Source: Streptomyces sp. MJM8645
Lineage (GTDB): Bacteria; Actinomycetota; Actinomycetes; Streptomycetales; Streptomycetaceae
Assembly: GCF_001625365.1 (NCBI RefSeq)
Contig: NZ_LJJF01000001.1
Location: forward strand, 2,356,001 to 2,420,000
Reading direction: 5' to 3'
Length of the DNA stretch: 64,000 nt
The notes below the pieces were generated by a model that saw nothing but the letters and a program-made list of their open reading frames with translations, was not told where the DNA came from and ran no database searches. The translations under genes were made by a program, and so were the position numbers. Positions 47,101 to 55,172 of this stretch are shown piece by piece (position 1 is the first letter of the stretch; the number at the start of each line of letters is the position of its first letter).

Positions 47101-47408
47101 GCCGTCCAGCCCCGCACCTCGGTCTGCTCGCTGCCCCAGTGGGTGAGCCGCCGGGACGGCCCGCCGTCCACCGGCACCACGTGCACCTCGGGCGCGCCGT
47201 CCCGGGTGGAGGTGAAGGCGATGTGCCGCCCGTCGGGGGCGAACCGGGGGTGCCGGACGGGCAGGTGATCGGCCGTCAGCCGCCAGGCCCGGCCACCGTC
47301 CAGCGGGGCCAGCCAGACGTCGTCCTCGGCGACGAAGGTGACCAGGTCACCGTGCAGATGGGGGTGGCGCAGGTAGGCGCCCGCAGAGGTGCTCAGGGGT
47401 TCCGTCAC
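44172..47408 (-). CDS. Tricorn protease-type S41 peptidase
   Basis: A 1078-residue tricorn core protease, thought to degrade peptides released by proteasomes or Clp. The N-terminal half shows repeated beta-propeller units (for example RHPRFAPDGRHIAFTSTRDG and GLAFSPDSAWLAWSRP). Next are a tricorn C1 domain with the charge-relay His in GELGTSHAYV (about residue 745), a PDZ domain GAAIRPGDAVLAVNGRPVD, and the C2 domain with the catalytic Ser in ANEFSGSDGD (about 967). The GTG at 47406-47408 is preferred to an upstream start at 47435. An acidic, low-complexity stretch links the two halves. It is 72 bp downstream of rsmE. Confidence 0.94.
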   Translation of the reverse strand: MTEPLSTSAGAYLRHPHLHGDLVTFVAEDDVWLAPLDGGRAWRLTADHLPVRHPRFAPDGRHIAFTSTRDGAPEVHVVPVDGGPSRRLTHWGSEQTEVRGWTADGRPIALTTAGEATLRRSWAHAVPLDGGESVRLPYGPVGGLAFEPGGDRVLLGTVNNREPAWWKRYRGGRAGKLWIGRDEFVRVHEELDGQLDSPLWVGERIAFLSDHEGVGELYSSLPDGSDLRRHTTDPDGFYARNAGTDGTRAVFHRAGDVWLLDDLAGAAPRRLDIRLAGPRSGRRPRPVHAAHWLESAAPDRTGRAGAVVVRGDVHWLTHREGPARVLDETPGVRGRLARVVPGEDGTQGVLWVSDAEGEDALEFAPDAQGAERRRLAAGRIGRVNSLAVSPDGRQAALGVHDGRVLLVALADGTVHELDRSADGEVGGLAFSPDSAWLAWSRPVHRLGPYSLRQIVLADLATRTVGEVTQERFIDTSPAFTADGRYLAFLSVRNFDPVYDSHVFDLSFPNGCRPYLITLAADTPSPFGPQRAGRPLGGEEDEPRGRKADGEEAAGDAAPVTRVDLDGIADRIVPFPVEGGRFDALRAAKDGVLWTRAPLLGELGDEAASPEDERPRPVLERFDLKKRRVEQLVHGVDGFAVSGDGTRVAVLDGSELRIVPAEHKAGGEDDEVGVDLTRLRVTVDPAAEWRQMYAENGRLMRDNFWRPDLGGVDWAGVLDRYRPLVERLGSHDDLVDLLWEVHGELGTSHAYVVPYGRYTEPARRQGLLGADLARDGDRWRIARILPGESSDPRARSPLAAPGAAIRPGDAVLAVNGRPVDPVTGPAPLLAGTAGQPVELTVAGKDGTDRRHPVVVPIADEEPLRYHDWVAGRRAVVRELSGGRLGYLHIPDMQSAGWAQIHRDLAVELARDGVIVDVRENRGGHTSQLVIEKLARRIVGWNAIRDTDHPVPYPLDAPRGPVVALANEFSGSDGDVVNAVIQTLGIGPVVGTRTWGGVIGIDSRYHLVDGTLVTQPKYAYWLENYGWGVENHGVDPDVEVPMAPHQWAAGEDPQLAEGVRIALAALAAAPPRTAPPMPWA

Positions 47409-47480
47409 GCGGTCAGCGTAGGCACGCGCGCGCACGGCGCGGGCCGGTTCGGGCAGACTCCGACCGCACGGGCGGGCCGG

Positions 47481-48230
47481 CTACGACCAGCGGCCGGTGC
47501 GCCCCAGCAGCAGGGCGCCGGCGGCCACCCCGGCGGTGGAGGTGCGCAGCACCGAGGGGCCCAGCCGGTACGGCCCGGCGCCCGCCTCGGCGAACGCGGC
47601 CAGCTCCTCCGGGGAGACCCCGCCCTCCGGGCCGACCACCAGCACCACGTCCCCGGCCGCGGGCAGCGCGGCCAGCGCCAGCGGCTCGGCGCCCTCCTCG
47701 TGCAGCACGGCGGCGAACGCGGCCTGGGCCAGCAGCGGCGCCAGCTGCCGGGTGGTCGCCGGCTCGCGCACCTCGGGGAAGCGCAGCCGACGGGACTGCT
47801 TGCCGGCCTCCCGGGCGGTGGCCCGCCACTTGGCCAGCGCCTTGGCGCCCCGCTCGCCCTTCCACTGCGTGATGCAGCGCGAGGCGGCCCACGGGACGAT
47901 CACGTCCACGCCGACCTCGGTCATGGTCTCCACCGCGAGCTCGCCGCGGTCGCCCTTGGGCAGCGCCTGGACGACGACGATCCGCGGCGCCGGCTCGGGC
48001 TCCCGGCGGACGGCGGCCACCGTGACGTCGATCGCGTCCTTGCCGAGCACCGCGGCGACCGTCCCGTCCACCCCGAGGCCCAGCCCGTCGGCGAGGGTCA
48101 CCGCCTCGCCCGCCGCCAGCCGCTTCACCGCGGCCGCGTGCCGCCCCTCCGGCCCGTCGAGGCGCACCACGGAGCCGGGCGCGGCGGCGGCGATCCGCTC
48201 GGTCTCGACGACGAAGACGGGGGCGGTCAT
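47481..48230 (-). CDS. rsmE: 16S rRNA m3U1498 methyltransferase
   Basis: A 249-residue SPOUT-type methyltransferase. An N-terminal PUA-like part holds HAAAVKRLAAGEAVTLADG; the catalytic knot shows VVQALPKGDRGELAVETMTE, AASRCITQWKGERG, VVLVVGPEGGVSPEE and the C-terminal RLGPSVLRTSTAGVAAGALL. The ATG at 48228-48230 is chosen; the 22 upstream codons lack conservation. It sits between dnaJ2 and the tricorn gene. Confidence 0.94.
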   Translation of the reverse strand: MTAPVFVVETERIAAAAPGSVVRLDGPEGRHAAAVKRLAAGEAVTLADGLGLGVDGTVAAVLGKDAIDVTVAAVRREPEPAPRIVVVQALPKGDRGELAVETMTEVGVDVIVPWAASRCITQWKGERGAKALAKWRATAREAGKQSRRLRFPEVREPATTRQLAPLLAQAAFAAVLHEEGAEPLALAALPAAGDVVLVVGPEGGVSPEELAAFAEAGAGPYRLGPSVLRTSTAGVAAGALLLGRTGRWS

Positions 48231-48272
48231 GCGGGGAACCTCCGGGGGGTGGGGCGGATCGGGAACGCGAAA

Positions 48273-48299
48273 GGGGCGCCGGGCAGAACCCGGCACCCC
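48273..48299 (-). terminator. Terminator-like hairpin between dnaJ2 and rsmE
   Basis: On the minus strand GGGGTGCCGGG - TTCTG - CCCGGCGCCCC (48299-48273, one G-U pair) is followed by TTTCG. It could stop heat-shock transcription after dnaJ2 or let only part of it continue into rsmE. Confidence 0.65.
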
Positions 48300-48342
48300 C
48301 GCGCGGACGGCCAGGGCCCGGCAAGCGGCCCCGGCCTAGGGC

Positions 48343-49482
48343 CTAGCGGCCGTTGAACGCGTCCTTGAGGCGCGAGAACAGGCCCTGCTGGCCCGGCGCG
48401 AACTGGCCGGACGGCCGCTCCTCGCCGCGCAGCACCGCGAGCCGGCGCAGCAGCTCCTCCTGCTCGGGGTCGAGCTTGGTGGGCGTCTGCACCTCGACAT
48501 GCACTATCAGGTCGCCTCGGCCGCCGCCGCGCAGGTGCGTGATGCCGCGGCCGTGCAGCGGGATCGACTGGCCGGACTGGGTGCCGGGCCTGATGTCGAG
48601 CTCCTCCAGCCCGTCCAGGGTCTGCAGCGGCACCTGGGTGCCGAGGGACGCGGCCGTCATCGGGATGGTGACGGTGCAGTGCAGATCGTCCCCGCGCCGC
48701 TGGAAGACGGTGTGGGTGGTCTCGGCGATCTCGACGTACAGGTCGCCGGCCGGGCCGCCGCCGGGGCCGACCTCGCCCTCGCCGGCCAGCTGGATCCGGG
48801 TGCCGTTGTCGACACCGGCCGGGATCTTGACCGTCAGGGTGCGCCGGGCGCGGACCCTGCCGTCGCCGGCGCACTCCGGGCACGGGGTCGGCACGACCGT
48901 GCCGAAGCCCTGGCACTGCGGGCAGGGCCGGGAGGTCATGACCTGGCCCAGGAACGACCGGGTGACCTGGGACACCTCGCCCCTGCCGCGACACATGTCG
49001 CAGGTCTGCGCGGAGGTGCCGGGGGCCGCGCCCTCACCGCTGCACGTGGTGCAGGTGACGGCCGTGTCGACCTGGAGTTCCTTGGTGGTGCCGAAGGCGG
49101 CCTCCTCCAGGGTGATCTCCAGCCGGATCATGGCGTCCTGGCCGCGGCGGGTGCGCGAGCGCGGGCCGCGCTGGCCGGCCGCGGCGCCGAAGAAGGCGTC
49201 CATGATGTCGGAGAAGCCGAAGCCGGCCGCCCCCGCGCCGAAGCCGCCCGCGCCCCCGCCACCCGGCGAGAGCGGGTCACCGCCGAGGTCGTAGACCTGG
49301 CGCTTCTGCGGGTCGGAGAGCACCTCGTAAGCGGCGTTGATCTCCTTGAACCGCTCCTGCGTCTTCGGGTCCGGGTTGACGTCCGGGTGCAGTTCGCGTG
49401 CCAGGCGTCGGAAGGCCTTCTTGATCTCGTCCTGCCCCGCATCCCGTCGGACGCCGAGTACCGCGTAGTAGTCCGTGGCCAC
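48343..49482 (-). CDS. dnaJ: Chaperone protein DnaJ (type I)
   Basis: A 379-residue J-domain co-chaperone of DnaK. The J domain has the HPD motif in ELHPDVNPD (about residue 33). A Gly-rich linker (residues about 75-95) is followed by four CxxCxGxG zinc-binding repeats: CTTCSGEG, CDMCRGRG, CPQCQGFG and CPECAGDG. A C-terminal substrate-binding domain follows. This is the second actinobacterial dnaJ (dnaJ2), transcribed after hrcA rather than with dnaK. The GTG at 49480-49482 has GGAG upstream; a TTG at 49485 is in frame. Confidence 0.95.
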   Translation of the reverse strand: MATDYYAVLGVRRDAGQDEIKKAFRRLARELHPDVNPDPKTQERFKEINAAYEVLSDPQKRQVYDLGGDPLSPGGGGAGGFGAGAAGFGFSDIMDAFFGAAAGQRGPRSRTRRGQDAMIRLEITLEEAAFGTTKELQVDTAVTCTTCSGEGAAPGTSAQTCDMCRGRGEVSQVTRSFLGQVMTSRPCPQCQGFGTVVPTPCPECAGDGRVRARRTLTVKIPAGVDNGTRIQLAGEGEVGPGGGPAGDLYVEIAETTHTVFQRRGDDLHCTVTIPMTAASLGTQVPLQTLDGLEELDIRPGTQSGQSIPLHGRGITHLRGGGRGDLIVHVEVQTPTKLDPEQEELLRRLAVLRGEERPSGQFAPGQQGLFSRLKDAFNGR

Positions 49483-49558
49483 CAAATGCTCCGCTTGTTC
49501 CGCCTGTAGTAGTGCTGCGACTGGACACCGCCGTCAGAGGTTCCGACGGCGGCCTGTG

Positions 49559-50593
49559 CTACGACTCGGCCAGGATCTGGCCCACGTACCGCGCCACCGC
49601 ACGCACCGCCCCCATTGTGCCCGGATAGTCCATCCGGGTCGGACCGATCACACCCAGTTTGGCCACGCTCTCGTCGCCCGAACCGTAACCGACCGACACC
49701 ACCGAGGTGGAATTCAGCCCCTCGTAGGCGATCTCCCGCCCGATCCGGACCGTCATCGCGGCGTCCGCCGTCTCACCCAGGAGACGGAGCAGGACGACCT
49801 GCTCCTCCAGGGCTTCCAGCACCGGCTGGATGGTCAGGGGGAAGTCGTGCCCGAAGCGGGTCAGGTTGGCCGTGCCGGCCAGCATGATCCGCTCCTCGTT
49901 CTGCTCGGCGAGCGCTTCGAACAGCGTCGCCAGGACCGTGCTGACGGTCGGGCGGTCCGGCGGCTCGAAACCTGCCGGGAGCTCCTCCAGGAACCCCGGC
50001 ACGTCCGGCAGCCGCTGGCCGACGGCCCGCGCGTTGATCCGGGCCCGCAGGTCCGCCAGGACCGTCTCGCCGACCGGGCCCGGGCAGTCGACCATCCGCT
50101 GCTCGACCCGGCCGGTGTTGGTGATCAGGACCAGCATCACCTTGGTCGGTGCCAGCGCCACCAGCTCGATGTGCCGGACGGTGGACCGCGACAGCGAGGG
50201 GTACTGCACCACCGCGACCTGCCGGGTGAGCTGGGCGAGCAGCCGCACCGTCCGCATGACCACGTCGTCCAGGTCGACGGCGCCGTCCAGGAAGTGCCGG
50301 ATCGCCCGGCGCTCGGGGGCGCTCATCGGCTTGACCTCGGCGAGCTTGTCGACGAACAGGCGGTACCCCTTGTCGGTGGGGATGCGCCCGGCGCTGGTGT
50401 GCGGCTGGTGGATGTAACCCTCCTCCTCCAGCGCCGCCATGTCGTTGCGCACGGTCGCCGGGGAGACTCCGAGGTTGTGCCGCTCCACCAGGGCCTTGGA
50501 GCCGACCGGCTCCTCGGTGCCCACATAGTCCTGGACGATCGCGCGGAGCACGGCGAGCTTGCGGTCGTCCAGCTGGCGAACCTCACCGGCCAT
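49559..50593 (-). CDS. hrcA: Heat-inducible transcription repressor HrcA
   Basis: A 344-residue repressor that binds CIRCE elements. The N-terminal winged helix contains [20 protein letters not shown] and [20 protein letters not shown]. The C-terminal GAF-like dimerisation domain includes [13 protein letters not shown] and [15 protein letters not shown]. The ATG at 50591-50593 is preferred over 50602. A CIRCE element is 90 bp upstream, so the gene is autorepressed together with dnaJ2; in actinobacteria HrcA also controls groEL. Confidence 0.96.
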   Translation of the reverse strand: MAGEVRQLDDRKLAVLRAIVQDYVGTEEPVGSKALVERHNLGVSPATVRNDMAALEEEGYIHQPHTSAGRIPTDKGYRLFVDKLAEVKPMSAPERRAIRHFLDGAVDLDDVVMRTVRLLAQLTRQVAVVQYPSLSRSTVRHIELVALAPTKVMLVLITNTGRVEQRMVDCPGPVGETVLADLRARINARAVGQRLPDVPGFLEELPAGFEPPDRPTVSTVLATLFEALAEQNEERIMLAGTANLTRFGHDFPLTIQPVLEALEEQVVLLRLLGETADAAMTVRIGREIAYEGLNSTSVVSVGYGSGDESVAKLGVIGPTRMDYPGTMGAVRAVARYVGQILAES

Positions 50594-50682
50594 GGGGCAC
50601 ACACCTCCGTCTTCGCACGTTGTCCGTTCGTGTCACGCATGCTGCTGCCCGCTCCGGGAGGATCCCGGCTCCGGCACCCGCT

Positions 50683-50709
50683 TTGGCACTCTGAACCTGC
50701 GAGTGCCAA
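50683..50709 (-). promoter_or_regulatory. CIRCE element (HrcA operator)
   Basis: The sequence TTGGCACTC-N9-GAGTGCCAA (50683-50691, 50701-50709) is a perfect 9-9-9 inverted repeat. It differs from the consensus TTAGCACTC-N9-GAGTGCTAA only by one symmetric base pair per arm. It stands in the hrcA promoter region, between hrcA and the divergent htpX. Confidence 0.95.
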
Positions 50710-50856
50710 AACCGTACCTGCCAGTGTAAGGCCCGGGCCCAACGGCAGGAACGGCCCGGCCGGAGTGATCCTGCCCGCAGTTCCCGGCGCGGGGGTGGTG
50801 CCGCAGGGCCGTCCGGGTGGCAGCATCGAAGACGACGGCGAATGGAGGAGCAAGCA

Positions 50857-51777
50857 ATGTCGAGCTCGGGCCAGCACACCCGTTTCGCGCCCGACCGCGG
50901 CCTGACCGGCCGCATGGTCGTGACGATGTTCGTGATCGGGCTGCTGTACGTCGGTTTCACCGGTCTGCTGATCGTGCTGCTGCGCGGCGCCTGGCCACTG
51001 ATCGTCCTGATCTCCGGCGGGCTGTTCGTGGCCCAGTTCTGGTTCAGCGACAAGATCACCGAACGGGCGATGGGCGCCCACCAGGTGACCCCTGAGCAGT
51101 ACCCGCAACTGCACGGCACCATCGACCGGCTCTGCGCGCTGGCCGACATGCCCAAACCCCGGGTGGCGGTCGCCGACAACGACATGCCGAACGCCTTCGC
51201 CACCGGCCGCAACCCGCAGAACGCCGTGGTGTGCGTCACCACCGGCCTGCTGCGCCGGCTGGAGCCCGAGGAACTGGAGGGCGTCCTCGCCCACGAGCTG
51301 TCCCACGTCGCCCACCGGGACGTCGCGGTGATGACCATCGCCGGCTTCCTCGGCGTCCTCGCCGGGGCCATGACCCGGATCGCCATGTACGGCGGGTTCA
51401 TGGGCGGCAACCGCAACAACAACGACCAGAACGCGGCCATCGTCGCCCTGATCATCCCGCTGGTGTCGATGGTCGTCTACGCCATCAGCTTCCTGCTCAC
51501 CCGGCTCCTGTCCCGCTACCGGGAACTCGCCGCCGACCGCGCCGCCGCCCAGCTCACCGGCCGGCCCAGCGCCCTCGCCTCCGCGCTCACCAAGGTCACC
51601 GGCCAGATCGCCGCCATCCCCAGCAAGGACCTGCGCCAGGCGCAGCCCTACAACGCCTTCTACTTCGCCCCCGCGCTGAGCGCCCGGGAGACCGCCTCGC
51701 AGCTGTTCTCCACCCACCCGACGCTGGAGAAGCGGCTCGCGGAGCTGGCGAAGATCTCCGAGCAGCTCGGCCGCTGA
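50857..51777 (+). CDS. htpX: Zinc metalloprotease HtpX (M48)
   Basis: A 306-residue membrane protease for quality control of membrane proteins. Two N-terminal membrane segments (MVVTMFVIGLLYVGFTGLL and WPLIVLISGGLFVAQFWF) precede the HExxH zinc site VLAHELSHVAHRD (about residue 142), and two further segments precede the third ligand region RYRELAADRAAAQLTG. GGAGGAG at 50844-50850 sets the ATG at 50857. It is followed 71 bp later by a PspAB gene, a common actinobacterial pairing. Confidence 0.95.
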   Translation: MSSSGQHTRFAPDRGLTGRMVVTMFVIGLLYVGFTGLLIVLLRGAWPLIVLISGGLFVAQFWFSDKITERAMGAHQVTPEQYPQLHGTIDRLCALADMPKPRVAVADNDMPNAFATGRNPQNAVVCVTTGLLRRLEPEELEGVLAHELSHVAHRDVAVMTIAGFLGVLAGAMTRIAMYGGFMGGNRNNNDQNAAIVALIIPLVSMVVYAISFLLTRLLSRYRELAADRAAAQLTGRPSALASALTKVTGQIAAIPSKDLRQAQPYNAFYFAPALSARETASQLFSTHPTLEKRLAELAKISEQLGR

Positions 51778-51848
51778 GGCCCCGGCCCCCTGCGGCCCTC
51801 CCGCCCCCCTCCTGGCTCCTCCCGACTCCCTCCCCCGAAAGGACCGCC

Positions 51849-52433
51849 GTGGGAATCCTGGACACCCTGTTCGGGCGCACCAAGCCCGTCAAGCCCGACC
51901 TCGACCAGCTGTTCGGCGTCCCGTCCGCCGCCCTCACCCTGGAGGCCGCGGCCGGGTTCACCCCCACCGGGCTCGGCTCGGTCTGCTTCGCCGCCGTCGA
52001 GGGCGCGGCCTTCGGCCAGGTCGAACAGCAGGTGCGGGCGCTGCTCGACGCCGACACCGAGCGCGGCGGCGTCCCGGTCGAGGCCTCCAAGGACGGCTAC
52101 GGCTACTCCTGGCTGCTCGCCCGGCACACCCCCGAGGAACTGCCGGACCTGGTCAACGACCTGCACGCGGTCAACAGCGAGCTGGAGGCGAACGGCTTCG
52201 GGCCGCAGCTGCTCTGCTCGCTGGTCGGCTTCCGCAACCCGGGCGGGCAGTCGCTGGCCCTGGTCTACCTCTACAAGCGCGGCACCTTCTACCCCTTCGC
52301 CCCGATGCCCGGCGGCGGGGAGCGGCGCAACAGCCCGCTGGAGCTCCAGGTCAACGCGACGCTCGGGAACGACCTGCGGCTGGAGAAGGACCTCAGCCGC
52401 TGGTTCCCGGTCTGGGGCGCGCCGGGCCTCTGA
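51849..52433 (+). CDS. PspA-associated protein PspAB-like
   Basis: A 194-residue cytosolic protein beginning GILDTLFGRTKPVKPDLDQL, matching the PspA-associated PspAB family found next to htpX in actinobacteria. Other conserved-looking parts are GYSWLLARHTPEELPDLVND, VGFRNPGGQSLALVYLYKRG and the C-terminal RLEKDLSRWFPVWG. It is thought to act with the phage-shock/membrane-stress machinery; no pspA or PspAA gene is in the window. The GTG at 51849 has AAAGGA upstream. Confidence 0.8.
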   Translation: MGILDTLFGRTKPVKPDLDQLFGVPSAALTLEAAAGFTPTGLGSVCFAAVEGAAFGQVEQQVRALLDADTERGGVPVEASKDGYGYSWLLARHTPEELPDLVNDLHAVNSELEANGFGPQLLCSLVGFRNPGGQSLALVYLYKRGTFYPFAPMPGGGERRNSPLELQVNATLGNDLRLEKDLSRWFPVWGAPGL

Positions 52434-52457
52434 CGGTCCGTCCGTATAGTCGCTTTC

Positions 52458-53285
52458 ATGCACAGCCGCCAGTACGGACCCGACCTGACCCCGCCGTGGA
52501 AGAAGCAGCAGCCCGCCCCGGAGGTGACCGCCGAACGGGACCTGGTGGTGGAGGAGGCCGCCACCGGCTTCTGCGGCGCGGTGGTGCGCTGCGAGAAGAC
52601 CGCCGAGGGCTTCACCGTCACCCTGGAGGACCGCTTCGGCAAGCTCCGGGTGTTCCCGCTGGTGCCGCGCGGCTTCCTGCTGGAGGGCCGGACGGTCACC
52701 CTGGTGCGCCCGGCCGGCCCCGCCCCCTCCCGCACGCCGGGCCGCACCGCCTCCGGCTCGGTCGCCGTCCCCGGCGCCCGGGCCCGGGTCGCCCGCGAGT
52801 CGCGGATCTACGTCGAGGGCCGGCACGACGCCGAACTGGTCGAGCGGGTCTGGGGCGACGACCTGCGGATCGAGGGCGTGGTCGTCGAGTACCTGGAGGG
52901 CGTGGACGACCTGCCCGCGATCGTCGCCGACTTCGCCCCCGGCCCGGGCCGGCGCCTCGGCGTCCTGGTCGACCATCTGCTCCCCGGCACCAAGGAGCAC
53001 CGCATCGCCGCCCAGGTCACCGGCGACGCCGTCCTGGTCGTCGGCCACCCGTACATCGACATCTGGCAGGCCGTGAAGCCCGCCTCCGTCGGCATCCCCG
53101 GCTGGCCCGCCGTCCCCCGCGGCGAGGAGTGGAAGGAGGGCGTCTGCCGCCGCCTCGGCTGGCCGGTGAACACCCCCGCCGCCTGGAAGCGGATCCTCTC
53201 CACGGTGGACAGCTACAAGGACCTGGAGCCGGAACTGCTGGGAAAGGTCGAGGAGTTGATCGACTTCGTGACGATTCCGGAGTGA
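52458..53285 (+). CDS. DUF3097 protein
   Basis: A 275-residue actinobacterial protein of the DUF3097 family. It starts with a conserved MHSRQYGPDLTPPWKKQQ. A basic barrel-like N-terminal part (EDRFGKLRVFPLVPRGFLL) is followed by SRIYVEGRHDAELVERVWGD and a Toprim-like pattern (LGVLVDHLLPGTKEHRIA, then VLVVGHPYIDIWQAV). The Toprim resemblance suggests nucleic-acid metabolism but catalysis is undemonstrated. It ends 3 bp before the convergent Uma2 gene. Confidence 0.85.
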   Translation: MHSRQYGPDLTPPWKKQQPAPEVTAERDLVVEEAATGFCGAVVRCEKTAEGFTVTLEDRFGKLRVFPLVPRGFLLEGRTVTLVRPAGPAPSRTPGRTASGSVAVPGARARVARESRIYVEGRHDAELVERVWGDDLRIEGVVVEYLEGVDDLPAIVADFAPGPGRRLGVLVDHLLPGTKEHRIAAQVTGDAVLVVGHPYIDIWQAVKPASVGIPGWPAVPRGEEWKEGVCRRLGWPVNTPAAWKRILSTVDSYKDLEPELLGKVEELIDFVTIPE

Positions 53286-53288
53286 CTG

Positions 53289-53843
53289 TCAGAGCGTTCC
53301 GAACTCACCTGTGTCCAGCGTCACGCCCAGGACGTCGACCCGGACGGGGTCGCCGAACTTGAAGGGCTGCCCGACCGCGTAGTCCGGGGCGCCCGACGCG
53401 GTAGCGGTGTCGGGTTCGGTGAGCAGCAGACACTCGCCCTTGAAGGGGTCGACGATCAGATAGGCCTTGATCGTCCCGCCCGCGTACATCTCCCGCTTGA
53501 CGTGGTAGTCGCGATAGGCGCTGGTCTTCGACACCACCTCGACGACCATGGTCACCGCAGGCGCCGGGACCAACCGTCCGGGGACTTCCACCGCGCCCCG
53601 CTCGATCACCACCAGATCGGGCTGCAGCTCGCTGGCCTCGTGCGCGAAGGCCAGGTCCTGGGTCTGCAACCGATGCCAGAGAGCCCTCGGGACCTGATCC
53701 ACGATGCACTCGACGATGAGGTTGTGGACCAGGTCCGGCCCCGCCGTCATCACGATTTCCCCCCTGATGAGCTCGGCCTTGACGCCTTCCGGCACCTCCA
53801 GGTTCTCGAAGATCCCGGTCATCCGATCATCGATGGCGGTCAT
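53289..53843 (-). CDS. Uma2-family (DUF820) nuclease-fold protein
   Basis: A 184-residue member of the Uma2/DUF820 family, with a PD-(D/E)xK-like core: ELIRGEIVMTAGP, then ELQPDLVVIERG (the D), and VVEVVSKTSAYRDYHVKREM (the ExK-like part). The C-terminal AYLIVDPFKGECLLL is typical. These proteins are abundant in actinobacteria and their substrate is unknown. The ATG at 53841-53843 is chosen over an upstream frame at 53873. It lies 41 bp downstream of hemW. Confidence 0.85.
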   Translation of the reverse strand: MTAIDDRMTGIFENLEVPEGVKAELIRGEIVMTAGPDLVHNLIVECIVDQVPRALWHRLQTQDLAFAHEASELQPDLVVIERGAVEVPGRLVPAPAVTMVVEVVSKTSAYRDYHVKREMYAGGTIKAYLIVDPFKGECLLLTEPDTATASGAPDYAVGQPFKFGDPVRVDVLGVTLDTGEFGTL

Positions 53844-53884
53844 CGCACGCTCCCTCCGACGGCTGACGTCCACGTCAACGAATG

Positions 53885-55114
53885 TCAGTCCACCAGGTCA
53901 CGTACGACCGCGTCGGCGAGCAGGCGGCCCTGGAGGGTGAGGACGGCGCGGCCCCCGGCGTACGGCTCGGCGGCGAGGAGGCCGTCGGCGAGGTGGCGGG
54001 CGGCGGCGTGGCGGCCGGTGTCGGTGAGGAGGGTGAGCGGGATGCCCTCGGCGAGGCGCAGTTCCAGCAGGATGCGCTCGACCCGGCGGTCCTCCTCGGC
54101 GAGCACCTCGCGGCCCAGGGCGGGGGTGCGGCCCTCGGCGAGGGCCTGGGCGTAGGCGGCGGGGTGCTTGGCGTTCCACCAGCGGACGCCGCCGACGTGG
54201 CTGTGCGCGCCCGGGCCGGCGCCCCACCAGTCGGCGCCGGTCCAGTACAGCTCGTTGTGGCGGCAGCGGCCCTCGGGGGTGGTGGCCCAGTTGGAGACCT
54301 CGTACCAGGTGTAGCCGGCGGCGCTGAGCGCCTGTTCGGCGATGAGGTAGCGGTCGGCGTGCACGTCGTCGTCGATCATCGGCAGTTCGCCGCGCTTGAC
54401 CCGGGCGGCGAGCTTGGTGCCGTCCTCGACGATCAGGGAGTACGCGGAGACGTGGTCGGGCCCGGCGCCGATGGCGGCGTCCAGGGAGGCGCGCCAGTCG
54501 TCGTCGGACTCGCCGGGGGTGCCGTAGATGAGGTCCAGGTTGACGTGGTCGAAGCCGGCGGCGCGGGCCTCGGCGACGCAGGCCTCGGGGCGGCCGGGGG
54601 TGTGGTGGCGGTCGAGCAGCTTCAGGACGTGCGGGCGGGCGCTCTGCATGCCGAAGGAGACCCGGTTGTAGCCGCCCTCGCGCAGTTCGGCCAGGTAGGC
54701 CGGGTCGACGGACTCCGGGTTGGCCTCGGTGGTGACCTCGGCGCCGTCGGCGAGCCCGAACTCCTCGCGCAGCGCGGCGAGCATCTTCACCAGGTCGCGG
54801 GCGGGCAGCAGGGTGGGGGTGCCGCCGCCGAGGAAGACGGTCTGCACCGGCAGGTCGACCGGGCCGAGGACCTTTCGGGCCAGCCGGATCTCGGCGACCA
54901 CGTTGTCCGCGTAGGTCTCCTGGGAGGCGACCGCCCCGGAGGAGCGCAGTTCGGTGGCGGTGTAGGTGTTGAAGTCGCAGTAGCCGCAGCGGCTGGCGCA
55001 ATAGGGCACGTGCAGGTAGAAGCCGAACGGCCGCTGCCCGAGACCGGTGCGGGCGGATGCGGGCAGGGAACCGTCGGACGGCACCGGTTCGCCGTCGGGG
55101 AGTGCGGAGGGCAT
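53885..55114 (-). CDS. hemW: Radical SAM heme chaperone HemW
   Basis: A 409-residue radical SAM protein that carries heme to target enzymes, often misnamed coproporphyrinogen oxidase. The N-terminal 4Fe-4S motif is YCASRCGYCDFNTYT, with GGGTPTLLPARDL and EVTTEANPESVDP of the radical SAM barrel and NRVSFGMQSARPHVLKLLDR. The C-terminal HemN-like domain follows. Length and motifs match HemW. It is downstream of fadD, separated by a strong terminator. Confidence 0.93.
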   Translation of the reverse strand: MPSALPDGEPVPSDGSLPASARTGLGQRPFGFYLHVPYCASRCGYCDFNTYTATELRSSGAVASQETYADNVVAEIRLARKVLGPVDLPVQTVFLGGGTPTLLPARDLVKMLAALREEFGLADGAEVTTEANPESVDPAYLAELREGGYNRVSFGMQSARPHVLKLLDRHHTPGRPEACVAEARAAGFDHVNLDLIYGTPGESDDDWRASLDAAIGAGPDHVSAYSLIVEDGTKLAARVKRGELPMIDDDVHADRYLIAEQALSAAGYTWYEVSNWATTPEGRCRHNELYWTGADWWGAGPGAHSHVGGVRWWNAKHPAAYAQALAEGRTPALGREVLAEEDRRVERILLELRLAEGIPLTLLTDTGRHAAARHLADGLLAAEPYAGGRAVLTLQGRLLADAVVRDLVD

Positions 55115-55125
55115 GACCCCATTGT

Positions 55126-55161
55126 CCCGTACGGCTCACCCGAACCGGTGAGCCGTACGGG
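55126..55161. terminator. Strong hairpin between fadD and hemW
   Basis: A 15-bp perfect inverted repeat (55126-55140 / 55147-55161) with a 6-nt loop stands 12 bp after the fadD stop and just upstream of the hemW start. It should end fadD transcription. Confidence 0.85.
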
Positions 55162-55172
55162 GGCGGGGCCGA

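Noticed and set aside
44280..48356. A 1358-residue plus-strand open frame
   Set aside because: It is antisense to the tricorn and rsmE genes, whose family motifs are clear.
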